A DNA stretch of 64,000 bases, taken from assembly GCF_000002425.4 (NCBI RefSeq), contig NC_037265.1:726835-790834 (forward strand), given 5' to 3'. The notes beneath the pieces are model-generated. The model was not told the origin of the DNA. It ran no database searches and saw only the letters and a program-made list of their open reading frames with translations. Position numbers and translations under genes: made by a program. The stretch is from Physcomitrium patens. Taxonomy: Eukaryota; Streptophyta; Bryopsida; Funariales; Funariaceae. Shown here piece by piece: positions 24,650 through 37,400 of this stretch; within the stretch, counting starts at the first letter, position 1, and every line of letters begins with the position of its first letter.

Positions 24650-27600
24650 TCAATGCCTCCAGTTCACCATGTGTCCTTCTTCCATGGGAGGTTCTAAAAA
24701 TCCGCGGAACTGTGGTTCAAGCATCCAACAAGAGTGGTGGTGAGAGCCTACCCTTTGTACTCAATATATACAGCACTTGAATACGTGAAACCAACAGGAT
24801 TATCAGTCACTATCTGAACAATGCTTGAGCACCAGTAGATTATGTGGGCTGATCTCAAAATTAATAAATTCCTTGACTCATGTATCGAATAGCTGGGTCC
24901 TTTCAAAGAGGCTGTGAGAAAATGTTACCTTGCTACCATCAGCCAGCCAACGTGCACCATAGCCGTCTGCCACACGTATTTCTAAAACAGGAATTGGAGC
25001 CAGATGAATGTTGATCCATACTGCGTGCTTCATCAAGCGATGCATTGTCGTCTCTGCGAGCTTATTTTTCGCAGCTTCTGCACTTGCACAAACAAGAATC
25101 CAGGAGTTTAGGATTACGTTTCTACCAGCAATTTTAACCCTCGTGCAGGAAATAGTATACAGGAAACTACACGTATAAAAACGTACACTACTGTAACAAG
25201 AAGTAGAAAACCACACCAGTCCCAGATATACTTCCCCACCAGCCATCAAGACTGCGGGGTGCATGCTTTGCAAGCGCTCGAGCTCCTACGGATATCCGGC
25301 AGCCTGCAATCTCCAGCCCTCCCAATCTCCCACTTTTCAACTTGGTCGACACGAATTACACAATTATGCAGTCACGAGTTTTACATATCAGAGCAACAGG
25401 CGTTAACAGACACTGTTGGAACTGTCTGGTGCACATGCTGCAGCTACATGAAGCCTGATTTTAATCTGAACTACTACGATGTGAAATCTGAATATGATTT
25501 GGTAGCAAAGACCTACACATGCGAGCAAATATTCAACGCCTAAAGTATGAGGGGTGGTAGGTTTTTGCAGTAACTATAGGGTGGACTGTCTCTCAGTTAG
25601 CGATCTCAGTATTGTGCCCTTCTCTTGCAGATACAATGGACAAATTAAAACTACTGTGTTCGTCCAGTGATCATGTTAGATTGGATGCATTAGTTATAAT
25701 CCTGTTAGACGTCATCTATTAAACTTTACACCTGCACTACCAGCTAAAAGCAAGCTCTTCAGTTGTTTGAAAAGATGTGCTGGCTAAACCTCTTATGGCT
25801 ACTCGAAAGTTGGAGGCTCTTCCTCTTGCAAAATAAATGAAAAAAAGACCCAAAACCTAAACCTATCTTGCAAACAAACACCAGTAGAACATTCCATAAG
25901 GGTATTAGGGCATTAATGGGGACAGCAATATGCAACGTCACTGATTTCTAATCAATCATCCCATAAGAAGAGACATAGTAAAGGAAAACAACCAAAAGTC
26001 TTACATCTGGATTTTGCAGAGCTGAGAATGAATCAGCCAGCAGAGATTTCGGAGGTGGCAGAGCCTCCTTCAGTGTGCCGTTCGTAGTTCGCATACCTAG
26101 TAAGACTCTCACTCCATCTATTCCAAGGGTCTGCAATACCATCATAGATGAGGGAAACATATCCAGACCTACTCCTAACAATGTATTCATGTAATCTTAT
26201 CTAGCAACTTGAAAGAAAGAACCTAAGCTCCATAAGGAAAATCTCGAAATCTCACAGATTCAATGTTACAATGGAGGGAAGCAGACATACGTTGAGGATG
26301 TCAGATAAAAGATCAGCAGGATCTCTCTGCGCAGGGCGAACCACATGAATGCCCAACACCCCATATGTTTGCTCTTTCGAGCAAGAGTAAAATTTTCTGT
26401 AAATCTGAACACCTGTCACAAGAGATGCAAGCGGAGGAACTTGAGACAGAAGACTTCTAAATATGCTGGAGATGTCTTCCTTAGCACCAGCGCAACAACC
26501 GCTAAATATTCCAAGTCAGGGTATAGCAAAGATCAGAAACAAAGCAGTGCTTCTGGAGAATTTGGGACCTTGAATGGAGGAGTTGGATTGTACCTTCACT
26601 AATGGACTCCACTCCGGGTAAGACTTTCAATAGTCCTTCTGTCTCGATCATGATTTGGAAAGTTGGATACCGATGAACTTCCTGAAACCCTAAACGAGCT
26701 TAAGTACACCGACGCAGGTTCTATCAAGAATTCTATCACAAATTGAGCATAATCTAGATCGTGTTTTATCTCGTTTTTGCAAACGAAAACGTACATGCGA
26801 AACATTCCCCAGTTGAAACAAGCAATGCTAGTTAGCTAACTAGAGAGATAAAGAAGCAACGCTATCCAACACCTTTCCGTAACTTATGTCCGGCACATCA
26901 AAGTGAAAGAACCAAGAGACATACGAATCAAGACTAAGAAGGCTATGCGTCAATCTCATATGACACAGAAAGTCCGAGGGCTATGAAGATCAAAACCTTG
27001 ATTTGAAGGAGAAAGCTCTCGTTCACTAGCATCAAACAACCAGGCGACAAACTGCGAAGCGCATTGTTTTCACATCAAAAATATGATATGCTACAAAATC
27101 CAAAGATTATAATCTAGAATGAAAACCTTAACGTTAAGCACATCACCAGCGAGCTAACAGGCAATTTCCACTCGTACCTCCTGTACGCGTCAGTCGCACA
27201 ACGGCCTTCGACGCTTTTCCTCCCATCTGCAGCAAATTACAAACTCCAATGTCATGTCTGGAAGCTGTAATTCCATCATCACCTAGTATAATAAACGAAA
27301 TTTCCCCATATCACGACACAGAGGGACCAAGCGCTTTGCACAAACTAATAGTGACCACCCTGGAGGTTTTCTGCGTCTGTAACCCTGTAGGATAAGGAAG
27401 AATAGGGCAAAGGAAGAAACTCGCCTTTAAGTACAGAGGACCAGGGCTCCTGCACATCAAGCTTCAATGCGATCCCTTGCCACAGCTGAAACACCAATGA
27501 CCAACAAGATTCAAGCGTCCAGAAACATAGCAGATATTACTCATGATCAAATCAGCAATTGGTGAACGAGTACTACCAATCGCTGAACCAGAAGACAAGA

Positions 27601-28341
27601 TGTAATCTTGCCTTAATTGCAGGACTTGAGAAACATGAAAGTTTGGGTTGAGCAGTATCGATCACCTCAAGTAGCGCAGAGCCGTGTGTGACAACTGTTT
27701 CATTCCAGGCATCCAGCCGAGACTTCCAGGATTCATCCTCCTTGATTCCTTCTATGGGCGCCATATTGCGTGGGAAGCGCCTCGTACAGATCCATCTGTA
27801 CAAGGCCGCAGCTAGATGCACGTACAAGGGGTCCACGGGCATGCCCTCAATAATGGTATCCTCAATCTCATTTGATAACAAGGAGAAACCCACGTCTCCA
27901 CCCGTGTCTGCAAAAAAATTGCATTAATATCCAAACTCTAGAAACCCTATATTTTTCCACACTGACAGGAATGAAGATACTCCAGGCCATCGCATGTTAG
28001 AGCATAAGCAAAACACAATTATTAAAGTTACTACACAGATTCTACACGGAAAGAAGAAGAAGAAGTCGAGAAACGAAACAAGTCAAGGGGATCAGCTGCG
28101 TACTTGCTGCATAGTCACCGCCTGACTGCTGCAGCAGCCCTTGACAAAAATGCGAGGGCAGATTGAGGGACCCAGAAAGCAAAAGCGAGCGACAGAGGGA
28201 GGTAAGGCATTGCAAGGGATCACAGGCAGGTGTGGCATGTGGGGGAGAGTCTGGCACTGCCACCACCTCCACCATTGTGGTCGATGCCTTTGGAGACACA
28301 CCCTGCTGCTCCATGTCCACCTCCACCTCCACCACCATCAA
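24650..28341 (-). CDS. ASCH-domain protein (plant RNA-binding ASCH family)
   Basis: Eleven minus-strand exons join in frame: 28341-28104, 27907-27666, 27485-27425, 27226-27178, 27051-26997, 26681-26594, 26412-26291, 26130-26005, 25310-25217, 25077-24929 and 24709-24650, giving 427 residues. The ASCH core is WSSVLKDGRKSVEGR at about residues 175-189, followed by EVHRYPTFQIM and LLKVLPGVESISEG. A conserved C-terminal region contains SVGARALAKHA, DGYGARWLADGSK and a tail starting FRGFLEPPMEEGH. The upstream domain includes VGFSLLSNEIED. The exon order follows plant ASCH proteins as I remember them. ASCH is a PUA-like beta-barrel fold thought to bind RNA; the cellular role is unknown to me. The third intron uses a GC donor (27424-27423). 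The ninth-exon acceptor (gctggag) is weak but is the only one keeping frame. The start could be 28314 instead. Confidence 0.82.
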
Positions 28342-29040
28342 CGCCTGCCCTTCAAAGCAAAATCATCAAAATCCCTCCTTCCTTTCCCCTTCCTCCACCC
28401 TCTGAATTGAACCCACAAATAGTGGTTGCAAACACAGTAAGGCGCAACCCCACAAATGCATACACAAACCTTAACAAAGATTCCCTACAGTCTACAACAC
28501 GAAGGTCTTGCCTTTTTTTTAAAGGGAGGGGGGGGGTGCATGAAATGGGGCTCCAGGCTTTGCAGGAATGTGGACTTGGAACAAAAGCAGCAACAGTGAG
28601 CGAGGAGGAGCCATTGCTGAGCTGGAGGCATTATTTTCAACTCAACTCAACTCAACTCTTTCACCACATTGCCAGCCATGCCCCTCAAAACCAAATGTAC
28701 TACTGATGCAACTTTGACTTCATCTACTGCATTGGTCTGTTTCGCACTTCGTCTTGTGCAAGGACAGAACAGTCAACTTTCTAACCTTCATGTAGTTCTA
28801 CATTCTAGTCATGTTTTAGGCAAATAAAATCTCTCTTCATCTATCTCAGATTTGTTTATTCTATTGCATGAGAGTAACTGCTCATGTACCTTGTTGTAGT
28901 CTTTGGAAATTATGGAAAGTAAGAAAAAGACTTAGTATGGAGAACTAAGTTCTTAACATTCTCTATTAATCTATCATAGATTTTTTGTTTTTTGTTTTGT
29001 TTTTTTTTGTTTTTTTTTTTTTTTTTTGTATTTTGCTACA
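28342..29040. other. ASCH gene upstream flank
   Basis: This stretch presumably includes the promoter and leader. There is an 8-G run near 28530, a (caact)n-like stretch near 28640, and a T-rich run at about 28980-29030 that borders the inverted repeat. No gene is seen. Confidence 0.5.
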
Positions 29041-29044
29041 CTTC

Positions 29045-31325
29045 AATGTTCTTAAAGCCACACTTCCTTGCCATTTCATGATTGATTCCATCCATCCCCT
29101 ATCTTTATCTCTTATTTCCAATCCTATGTCCCCATTCCCTTTCTTAGTTCTATATTCCATATTTCTTATCTCCATTCCCTTCTTTAGTTCCATGTTCCCT
29201 ATCCCAACTCCCCATCCTCTAGTTTCCATTTCCAACTTGGAATGGGCATTGGTGTTGTATTGTAATATAGTCATGAAGTGAAAGATTATATTATAGTAGA
29301 GCTTAAGTGAAATTATTATAGCAAATTATTATAGAAACATAGATAATAGATAAGAAAGTAGTAAAAAATAATAAGTACTAACATTGCATTTTTATAAAAA
29401 TAACTTCTACTCACTTTGAATGGCCATAAATGAGGCAAATCAAAGTACATAAGAAAAATAATTGATTTAGACATCTTTAGGAAGAAATTAAGAGTAGTTT
29501 TTAGCAAAAATTACCTTAAGAAATTAAGAATTTGTACATGAAGAGGACCATTTATGAACCTAGATTGAAATCAAATCTAAGGGCATAAAATTGCTCACTT
29601 ACAATAATTTCATGATTCTTTGGTTGATTAGAGATTGGAGATTGAAAAGATACTTATGAAAGGTTCTTTGACAACAATTTTGAGTGATTTGAGTTTGTAT
29701 TGACTTTATAAAGGATTTGCAAAGTTAGGGTTATTTCAAAGATGACTTTGGATTTTGAAAAATATAAAGAATTCATATTTTAGAGAATTATTTGAAATTG
29801 GAAGATGATCTATGGATAAAATTTTGTGATTGTGTGATGAATATTATGTTAAATGTTTATTGTAAGTTTGAACTTGATTTAATAATTTATTTAAAGGTTA
29901 TTAAAATTCAAACATATTGGAATCTCAAGAATTAGAATTTAAAGGACCAATAAAGATTTCTAAGATATGCAATAATTTGCTAATTGGATTGAATTAAAAC
30001 ATTTCATAGTAGTAGTTGATTTGATTTTAAATAAATTTTTAAAGTTTAAAATTAATTGAATAATATAATTTCTAAATATAAGTACTAGGACATTGGCACC
30101 AAGGTTGGAAAAAGAGGCCAACCAAGACCTAAGCAGATTTTAGAGTTTATCTTCTATTTGATAAATTTGATCTTTTTCAAATTGGTTGTACTTGCTTTCA
30201 ACTTAATAATTGATAGGCATGAAGATTTTAAGTTGAAATGAATGGTTAGATTATTAATTATTAGAGTTTCAATTTCCTATAGAATTGATTAATAGTTTGG
30301 TTAAGATTTTATTAAGATTTTATTAAGATTTAAATATAGTTTATTTTAAGATTTGATTAGGATTTGATTTAAGGTTTAGTATTTGGTGAGAATTTTATTA
30401 GGATTTGAATAGGATTTTATTTAATTAAGATTTTAGTAGAATTTGTTTTGGAATTTTATTAAGATTTGATTAATATTTGATTGAGATTTGATTGAGATTT
30501 ATTTTAAATTTTGATTAGAATTTAATATATGATTTGATTAGCATTAGAGTAGGATTTGTTTTAGCATTGATTTAGGATTTTAATAGGATTTATTTAAGAT
30601 TATGTTATAATTTCGTTATGATTCATTTTTGATTTTTATTACATATATTTCTTTAAGATTCAATTATAAATTCTTAATGATTCTTTAATAATTTTTTAAA
30701 GATATCTTTTGAATTTGATTAAAATCTAATTAATATTACAAAGATTTAATTTGAGTTTTTTTAGGATTTTATTAGAGCTGTTAGGACCTTGTTGTTGGAA
30801 TTTCTATTTTACCTTCCAAAACTAGGTGCCTAGTGCAATCTCAAACAAACTTCATCGAATACAACACCAGTTCATTCTCCCTCATGTCCTTTTATTTTCT
30901 AACCCCTTATTGATCTATAATAGTTGAGGCCTTGTAATAATAATAATAAGAAAAACTTATTACTATATTAAAAATAAATAAATAAATAAATAAAAATCCT
31001 TGCCTTATAATATCTCTACTTTTACCACTTCCTCTTAAAGATTGCACTACAAAAAGCTTCTTTCTAGAGGTGGAGGAAGAAGAGGAGAGGAGGGATTTTG
31101 AGATAGGAGACAAAAAATGAATGACAAAAACATTGATATGGGATAAGGAATGAAGTTCATGAATAGAGACATGGAACAAGGAACAAAAGAAGAGAATGGA
31201 GATATGAATGTAAACATGAGATAGGGAATAAAAAATGACAAGAAGACAAGGGATTGGAAATTGAAGATAGAAACAAGGAATGGATGAAATCAATTATGAG
31301 ATGGCAAAGGGAGATGTGGCTTTAA
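29045..31325. repeat. Diverged long inverted repeat, 2.3 kb apart
   Basis: About 29050-29240 (plus) and about 31075-31325 (reverse complement) are similar. Both carry a cttaaagccaca-like outer end, a catttcatgattgatt-like block, and a run of ttccaa/ttccct pyrimidine-rich words. By eye the arms are perhaps 65-75% identical with gaps. The 1.8-kb interior is AT-rich and has no transposase-like frame. A decayed TIR element or two inverted copies of one repeat are possible. Confidence 0.5.
30290..30790 (+). repeat. Degenerate GATTT-type tandem array
   Basis: About 500 bp are built of imperfect 10-12 bp words resembling taagatttgat, ttaggatttga and taagattttat, giving over thirty GATTT cores in one orientation. 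It has no coding potential and looks like a decayed minisatellite inside the long inverted repeat. Confidence 0.55.
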
Positions 31326-31329
31326 CAAC

Positions 31330-32001
31330 TCCCTATATACATACATACATATTTTTTAAAAGTTTACAATAGACTTGGAGGCTAATTTTGAAGTCTTTAA
31401 GTTAAAGTGAGAGATTCTAATTTCAAAAAAAAGAATTAAGTTTAGGGATATCTTTTTCAAAATAAAAAAGAAAAATTTAAAACTAAATCAATTCATAATA
31501 TGTATAATATAAAATAGATATTATTTTATTTTTAATTATAAGTTCATATCTTATTTATTTTTAGATATTATTTATTTTTTAATATTATAATATTTTTAAT
31601 TTTTTTTATTTAAGATCTATAAATTATATGAAAAATTCATTAAATTTATAATTAAATATATATATATATATATATAAATATATATATTAAATTTTAAAAA
31701 GATAAAATTATGAAATATGTAGTAGAAATAAATAAAAAATTGTTTAAATATATGCTTTTTATTAAGATATAATAAATATGTTATCATAATTTAATTATAT
31801 AATATTTTTAAAAATATATAATTATTTAATTTAAAATATTTTATTAAACGAGATATACTAAAATTAACTTATTTTTTACAATATATCAATTAAAATTTCT
31901 AAAATTTAAAATAAAAATAAGAATTAATCTCTTTTAAGAATATATATATATATATATATATTTAAAAAGAATCATGCAAATTCACCTATATCTTCAGGTA
32001 G

Positions 32002-32055
<54 letters not shown>

Positions 32056-32816
32056 GTAATAAATTTTTGTATGTTTAATCTTAAAAAAAATAAAATATTT
32101 TTTAAAATTTTAAAATTTTATTTCAATTGACTTTTTGTATATAATAAGTTTAGTAAATGTAATGCATAGTTTCTATCTTTTTAACATGAAATTGTATCAA
32201 GCATTGTCTAATCTTCTATGTTAATTAATATTCTAAGTTGCAATGATTTGAAAATATTCGAAATATTATTATTTATTAATATCTTGACCTATTATAATTT
32301 ATGCTAGAGTTCTATTCTTTAAAAAATTAGAATAAAACATTTTCATACTTGATAAAACTCCAAATTTGAAAGTAATTTTTAAAAATGAGAGTTTGGAAAA
32401 TGCATGTTTATATATTTTTTGAATAAATAATGTTTATTATTTTTTAATATTTAAAAATAAATTTATATTCTAATTCTTTAATACAAAGTAGATTTAGGAT
32501 TGAATTATTTAATTAGAATAAAATTATATCTTTAAGTATAATTATTGTAATATTAAAATTTTAAAACAAATTAAAGTTTAAAATATATAAATTAATATAT
32601 ATATTTTTTTATGAAATTTGCAATAAGAAATCAAATCTATATCAAGATCTATATATTTTTAAAATTTTATGTTTACAAGACATCAAACAAAGTATAAAAA
32701 AATTTCATAATTAATAAAAAAATGATATATATATATATATATTTATGTCAATTATTTTTAATAAAACAAAGCTTATTTAAGTTGGTTTAAAAGAAGATTG
32801 TATTATAAAAAAATTA

Positions 32817-32857
<41 letters not shown>

Positions 32858-33310
32858 TAATAAATGTATGAATATATTTATGTGTATATGGTGAAATCTA
32901 AGCATTAATTTCGAAATCTAAATTCTACTATTAAAATTAAGAATTCAAAAATAATATATATTATTATATTATATATTTGATATCAATGATAAGAATTCAA
33001 AGTATATAAATAAATATGTAAATTAATAAATAAATAAAAGATAAATAAATAAATAAATATATATAAAATAAAATTAAAATGAATATTTTTAAAAGGCAAA
33101 AAAACCAAAGTCTTTGAAAATTACAATAGAAAAAAGAAATGTATTGATAAGACTTTTAAAGACTGCACTCTTGCCTCCATTTTAAAAATCTAATTAACAA
33201 GCTACATGTCAAAATTACATAGACTACATGATATATGTCTAACTTACAAAATATGCATCTAACTTCTAAGAAAGTTTTCAACAATGTGGCATAATTAATT
33301 TGTATAACAA
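31330..33310. repeat. Very AT-rich DNA with long (TA)n arrays and an LTR-like remnant
   Basis: (TA)n arrays lie at about 31658-31676, 31942-31961, 32003-32053 and 32819-32852. There is no coding frame. The part nearest the Ty3 compound (about 33150-33300) has words such as ctgcactcttgcctcc and acatgatatatgtctaactt that resemble, in the same order, the LTR of that family; it is probably an old LTR fragment. Confidence 0.5.
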
Positions 33311-33315
33311 ATAAC

Positions 33316-33868
33316 TGTCAAGGACAAAGACTCGATGAGAAAAAAATATACACCAAAAGGCTATCTCGATATAATAAGTCCAAATATAAACAAGTAGGTA
33401 TATTAAAAGGAAACTGGAATGGCTATTGCCACAAGACAAGAAACTAAAGACTCTTGAACCTGGACTAGAAGCAAGAAAGGAGTTGACAAGAGTGAAGAAG
33501 CCTTCACTCTTGTCTCTATATATACTATTTAACTAGGGGCTACATGGCGACGTTCTATAGGACCTCCAATATGTGTTGACTTTGTAGGACACATGCCTTG
33601 ACTTACAAGGCAAGTTTTTTTACGTGTGGGCCACATAGTTAGCTTGATCTTCAAGCTAACAACATGTGTGGCACATGGCCAACTTGTTGACCACGTTTCT
33701 AATCCAAAAAGTCAATTAAAGACACCTATGAAGTCAAAGCAGTATCTAGGAAGTTTCTAGGAAGCTTTTATATTAAATATTATACAATTAACTTACTTTT
33801 ATCTACTTTTACTTACTTCTACCTATTTCTATATGTATTTATTAGCTTACATGATTATGGCCGTGACA
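33316..33868 (-). repeat. LTR1 (3' LTR of the outer Ty3 element)
   Basis: 553 bp, beginning tgtcaaggac and ending gccgtgaca on the plus strand. It is preceded by target-site copy ataac and followed by the polypurine tract region. It differs from LTR4, its original partner, at about 14 positions (roughly 2.5%). Confidence 0.93.
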
Positions 33869-33884
33869 TTACCCCCCCTTCTAG
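33869..33884 (-). other. Polypurine tract next to LTR1
   Basis: On the minus strand the sequence directly upstream of the 3' LTR is agaagggggggtaa. This is the expected plus-strand priming site for reverse transcription. An identical tract adjoins LTR2 at 38835-38850. Confidence 0.8.
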
Positions 33885-33909
33885 AGACGAGTTCCACGAG
33901 GAGCGGTCA

Positions 33910-34332
33910 TCATATGTTGAGAAAATCTATGATGCGACGAATTATATTCACCACATACTCTGATCTCTGTTCTATTCGAAGATGATTGATAGGGCCTCTC
34001 AACCATCGGTAGTGTCCCATACCAGGGCGGGAAGACCACCCAGTTATTTGATCATTATTGAGGCCTTCGTAACTTCCTTCGAATAGAATATTCGGAACAC
34101 CATCAGGAGTTGTTCCTACCTCTAGCAAAATCACCAAACATCGACAGTCCCTTCCCAAATTGTGATACCAAACGCGTTGTATCTCACCATCTGTTCGAGG
34201 AAGAACATGTCGTTCTTGAAGATCTTCATCTCGATTGCGTTGTCTTGAAGGTTGTGACAATCGTAATGTCTCGTCCGGCAGGTCAACAAACGAAGGTTCT
34301 TGAGTTGAATCTGCTGGTTGTTGGCTCTCCAT
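33910..34332 (-). CDS. Extra ORF after pol in X1, unknown function
   Basis: This 140-codon ORF lies 94 bp downstream of the pol stop and just before the polypurine tract. It starts MESQQPADSTQEPSFVDLP and contains VWYHNLGRDCRCLVILLEVG and HYRWLRGPINHL. It is hydrophilic with no signal peptide or membrane helix, so an envelope-like role is not supported. I do not recognise it. The same ORF is intact in X2 at 38876-39298 with two residue changes near the C-terminus. Ordinary Ty3 elements have nothing, or an env-like ORF, in this position. Confidence 0.6.
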   Translation of the reverse strand: MESQQPADSTQEPSFVDLPDETLRLSQPSRQRNRDEDLQERHVLPRTDGEIQRVWYHNLGRDCRCLVILLEVGTTPDGVPNILFEGSYEGLNNDQITGWSSRPGMGHYRWLRGPINHLRIEQRSEYVVNIIRRIIDFLNI

Positions 34333-34426
34333 CTAATTAGCGTCACAAATGTAAAGAAGTTACAAACAAGGATAGGAAATTGAATGTTATCTTGCCTCAA
34401 TCTTGTCTCTTTTATAAGAGAGATTT

Positions 34427-37400
34427 TCATCTTAGTTTTGATGGATGTCGTTGATGAAAAACTTTGACTTTAGCTGATGCATTTGCTAGATTCTTGGATG
34501 GCTCCCATGTGCGTTCACTAATATCATATCCGCGCCAATGAACAAGATATTCCAGCTTATTTCGACGCCGCCTTGAGTCTAATATCTCTTCCACCTCAAA
34601 TTCTTCATTATTATCTACTTCTATAGGAGGCGATGGCATTTGTCTTCTTCCTTGTATATCCATTGTCTTATATGGTTCAAGAAGAGATACGTGGAATTCA
34701 GGATGGATCTTCATTGACTCCGGTAGATGTAACCGATATGCAACTGGGTTGATCTGTTCAGAAACAGAAAAGGGGCCAAGCCTACGATAGTCCAACTTGT
34801 CACAAGGTCGAGTAGTCTTGATATTGCGACGAAGTAGCCATACCTTATCACCCACGTTGATTTGTGGTTGCTCCTTACGATATAGATCTGCGTTTATCTT
34901 TTGTCGTTCTTGAGCTTCCTTCAATTGTGTCTTCATTATTGCATGTAACTCTGACAACCGATTTGCCATATCTTCTGCTGCAGGATTATCAACTTTTGAA
35001 AAATCAAAAGTATCAAGTCGTGGATGATAGCCATAATTGGCAAAGAAAGGTGTTTGTTGCGTGGAAGAATGTACCGTATTATTATAAGCAAACTCTGCCA
35101 ATGGCAGAAGGGTTGTCCAATCATCTTGTTGGTAGTTGATAGTACACCTTAAATATTGCTCCAAGACTTGGTTTACGCCCTCTGTTTGTCCATCAGTTTG
35201 AGGATGGAAAGCCGAAGATAGCTTTATGTCCACTTTTAAAATCTTGAAAAGGGTCCTCCAAAATCTTGACACAAATTGAGTTCCCCTATCCGATATGATA
35301 TCTTTAGGTAATCCATGATAGCGATAGATATTATCAATGAAAAGCTTAGCTGTTTCTTCACCTGTGATAGATTTTGTACATGGCACAAAATGTGCCATCT
35401 TAGTGAAACGATCTACTATCACAAATATAGAATCATAAGATCTTGAGCTTGGAAGATCTGTGATGAAATCCATAGAAACAGAAGACCATGGTTGTTCTGG
35501 TATAGGTAATGGCTGAAGAAGTCCGTAAGGTCGATGACGAGGAATTTTTGATCTTGAACAAATATCACATGATTGTACAAAGTCTTTGACTGACTTCCAC
35601 ATTTTTGGCCACCAAAAATCTCTTGATATGAGTTCCAAAGTCTTATTATATCCAAAGTGCCCTGCTGCTGGAAAGTCATGACGTGCTTGAAGAACACGTA
35701 AACGTGCTTCTCCTTCTGGAACATATAGGCGTCCTTCAAAATATAATAGATTATTCTTGAACTCAAACTTAGAAGGATCATGAGACTTGGAAGAATTATT
35801 CTCGATATCATAAACAAGAGGGTCTGAGGACATACTGGACTGGATTTGCTTGAGAAAAGTTGAATCAATAGTCAATGTTGATTTCATTGCTCGGAGATGA
35901 AATTGCTCCGGTTTCAAGAGGTCCGTTCTTTGTTGCTCAAAAGCTGCATCTCCTTCTTTTGGTGCAAAATAAGAACGTCTAGATAGGGGATCAGACAAAC
36001 CTTGTTGTTTTCCTGGCCGATAAGTGATAATGAACTCGAATCTTGACAAAGACATACTCCAACGAGCTTGAAGACGATTCAACACGCGTGCTGACATGAA
36101 ATACTCGAGATTCTTGTGATTTGTATACACAGTGACTGGACTAGAAGCGCCTTCTAGATAATGACGCCATTCTTGAAAAGAATCCACGATCGCAAGAAGT
36201 TCTTTATCGTGGATCTCATAATTAATCTCGGCTGCTGAGAATTTCCTTGAATGAAAAGCTATCGGATGAAGTTTATCATCTGATCCCATTTGTGATAAAA
36301 CTGCACCCAAGGCAAAATCTGATGCATCTGTTTCCATAAAAAATGCCTTGGAAAAGTCAACACGATATAAGACTGGTGCAGAGACAAACGATGTCTGGAA
36401 GGCTTCAAATGTTGCTTCCGCTTCTTGATTCCATTAGAATTTATCTTTACTAATCAAGTATGTAAGTGGAGCTGCAACTCGTGAAAAATCTTTGATGAAG
36501 ATCCGATAGTAATTGGCAAATCTCAAGAAACATTGGACATCTCTTACTATCCTTGGAATCTTCCAATCCATGATTGTTTAGACTTTCTTAGAATCCATCA
36601 TGAGACCATCATTTGAAATGATGTATCCTAAAAAGTCAACTTGAGTAGTGTGAAATACACACTTTTCCATCTTGGCGTACAATCCTGCATCTCTAAGTTT
36701 TTGTAATACTTGACGAACATGTATTTCATGTTCTTCGACGTTCTTAGAATAGATCAGGATATCGTCTAGATAGTAGACGACAAAATTGTCTAAGAATTCA
36801 CGAAATACATCATTCATGAGATGTTGAAAAGCAGCTGGTGCATTCGTGAGTCCAAAGGGCATGACATTATATTCGAAATGTCCATACCTGGTTCGAAACG
36901 CAGTCTTCCATTCATCTCCTTCTTTGATCCGTACTAGATTATATGCTCCTCTTAGATCTATTTTTGTATAGATCTTAGCTTGATTCAACTGGTCAAGGAG
37001 TCCTGATATCAAAAGTAATGGATACTTGTTCTTGATTGTGATCTTATTGAGTCCTCGATAATCAACACACATTTGTAAAGATCCATCTTTTTTCTTTACG
37101 AATAGAATTGGAGCTCCTGCTGGAGATTTTGAATGACGTATGAAATTCTTCGCTAAATTCTCGTCAATATATGTCTTGAGTTCAGCCATCTCATCTTGCG
37201 ATAAACTGTAAATTGGTCCAAATGGTGGCTGAGTTCCTTCCTTGAGGTCGATTGAACAATCATATGGGCGATGCTCAGGAAGAATATCTACATTCTTTTT
37301 TCTCAAAAATGTCTTGATACTCTTGATATTGACTTGGAATGCCAATTCAAGTCTTTACGTTTTCAGAAATAGGTGCAGCATAAATAGCAAAAGTTGATCC

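Noticed and set aside
32003..32053. Regularly spaced repeats considered as CRISPR or satellite
   Set aside because: They are plain (TA)n microsatellites with no unique spacers, and the host is eukaryotic.
34864..35139. Plus-strand ORFs of 91 and 76 codons within the Ty3 copies, repeated at 39830-40105
   Set aside because: They are antisense shadows of pol and of the extra ORF; they are duplicated only because the interior is duplicated.
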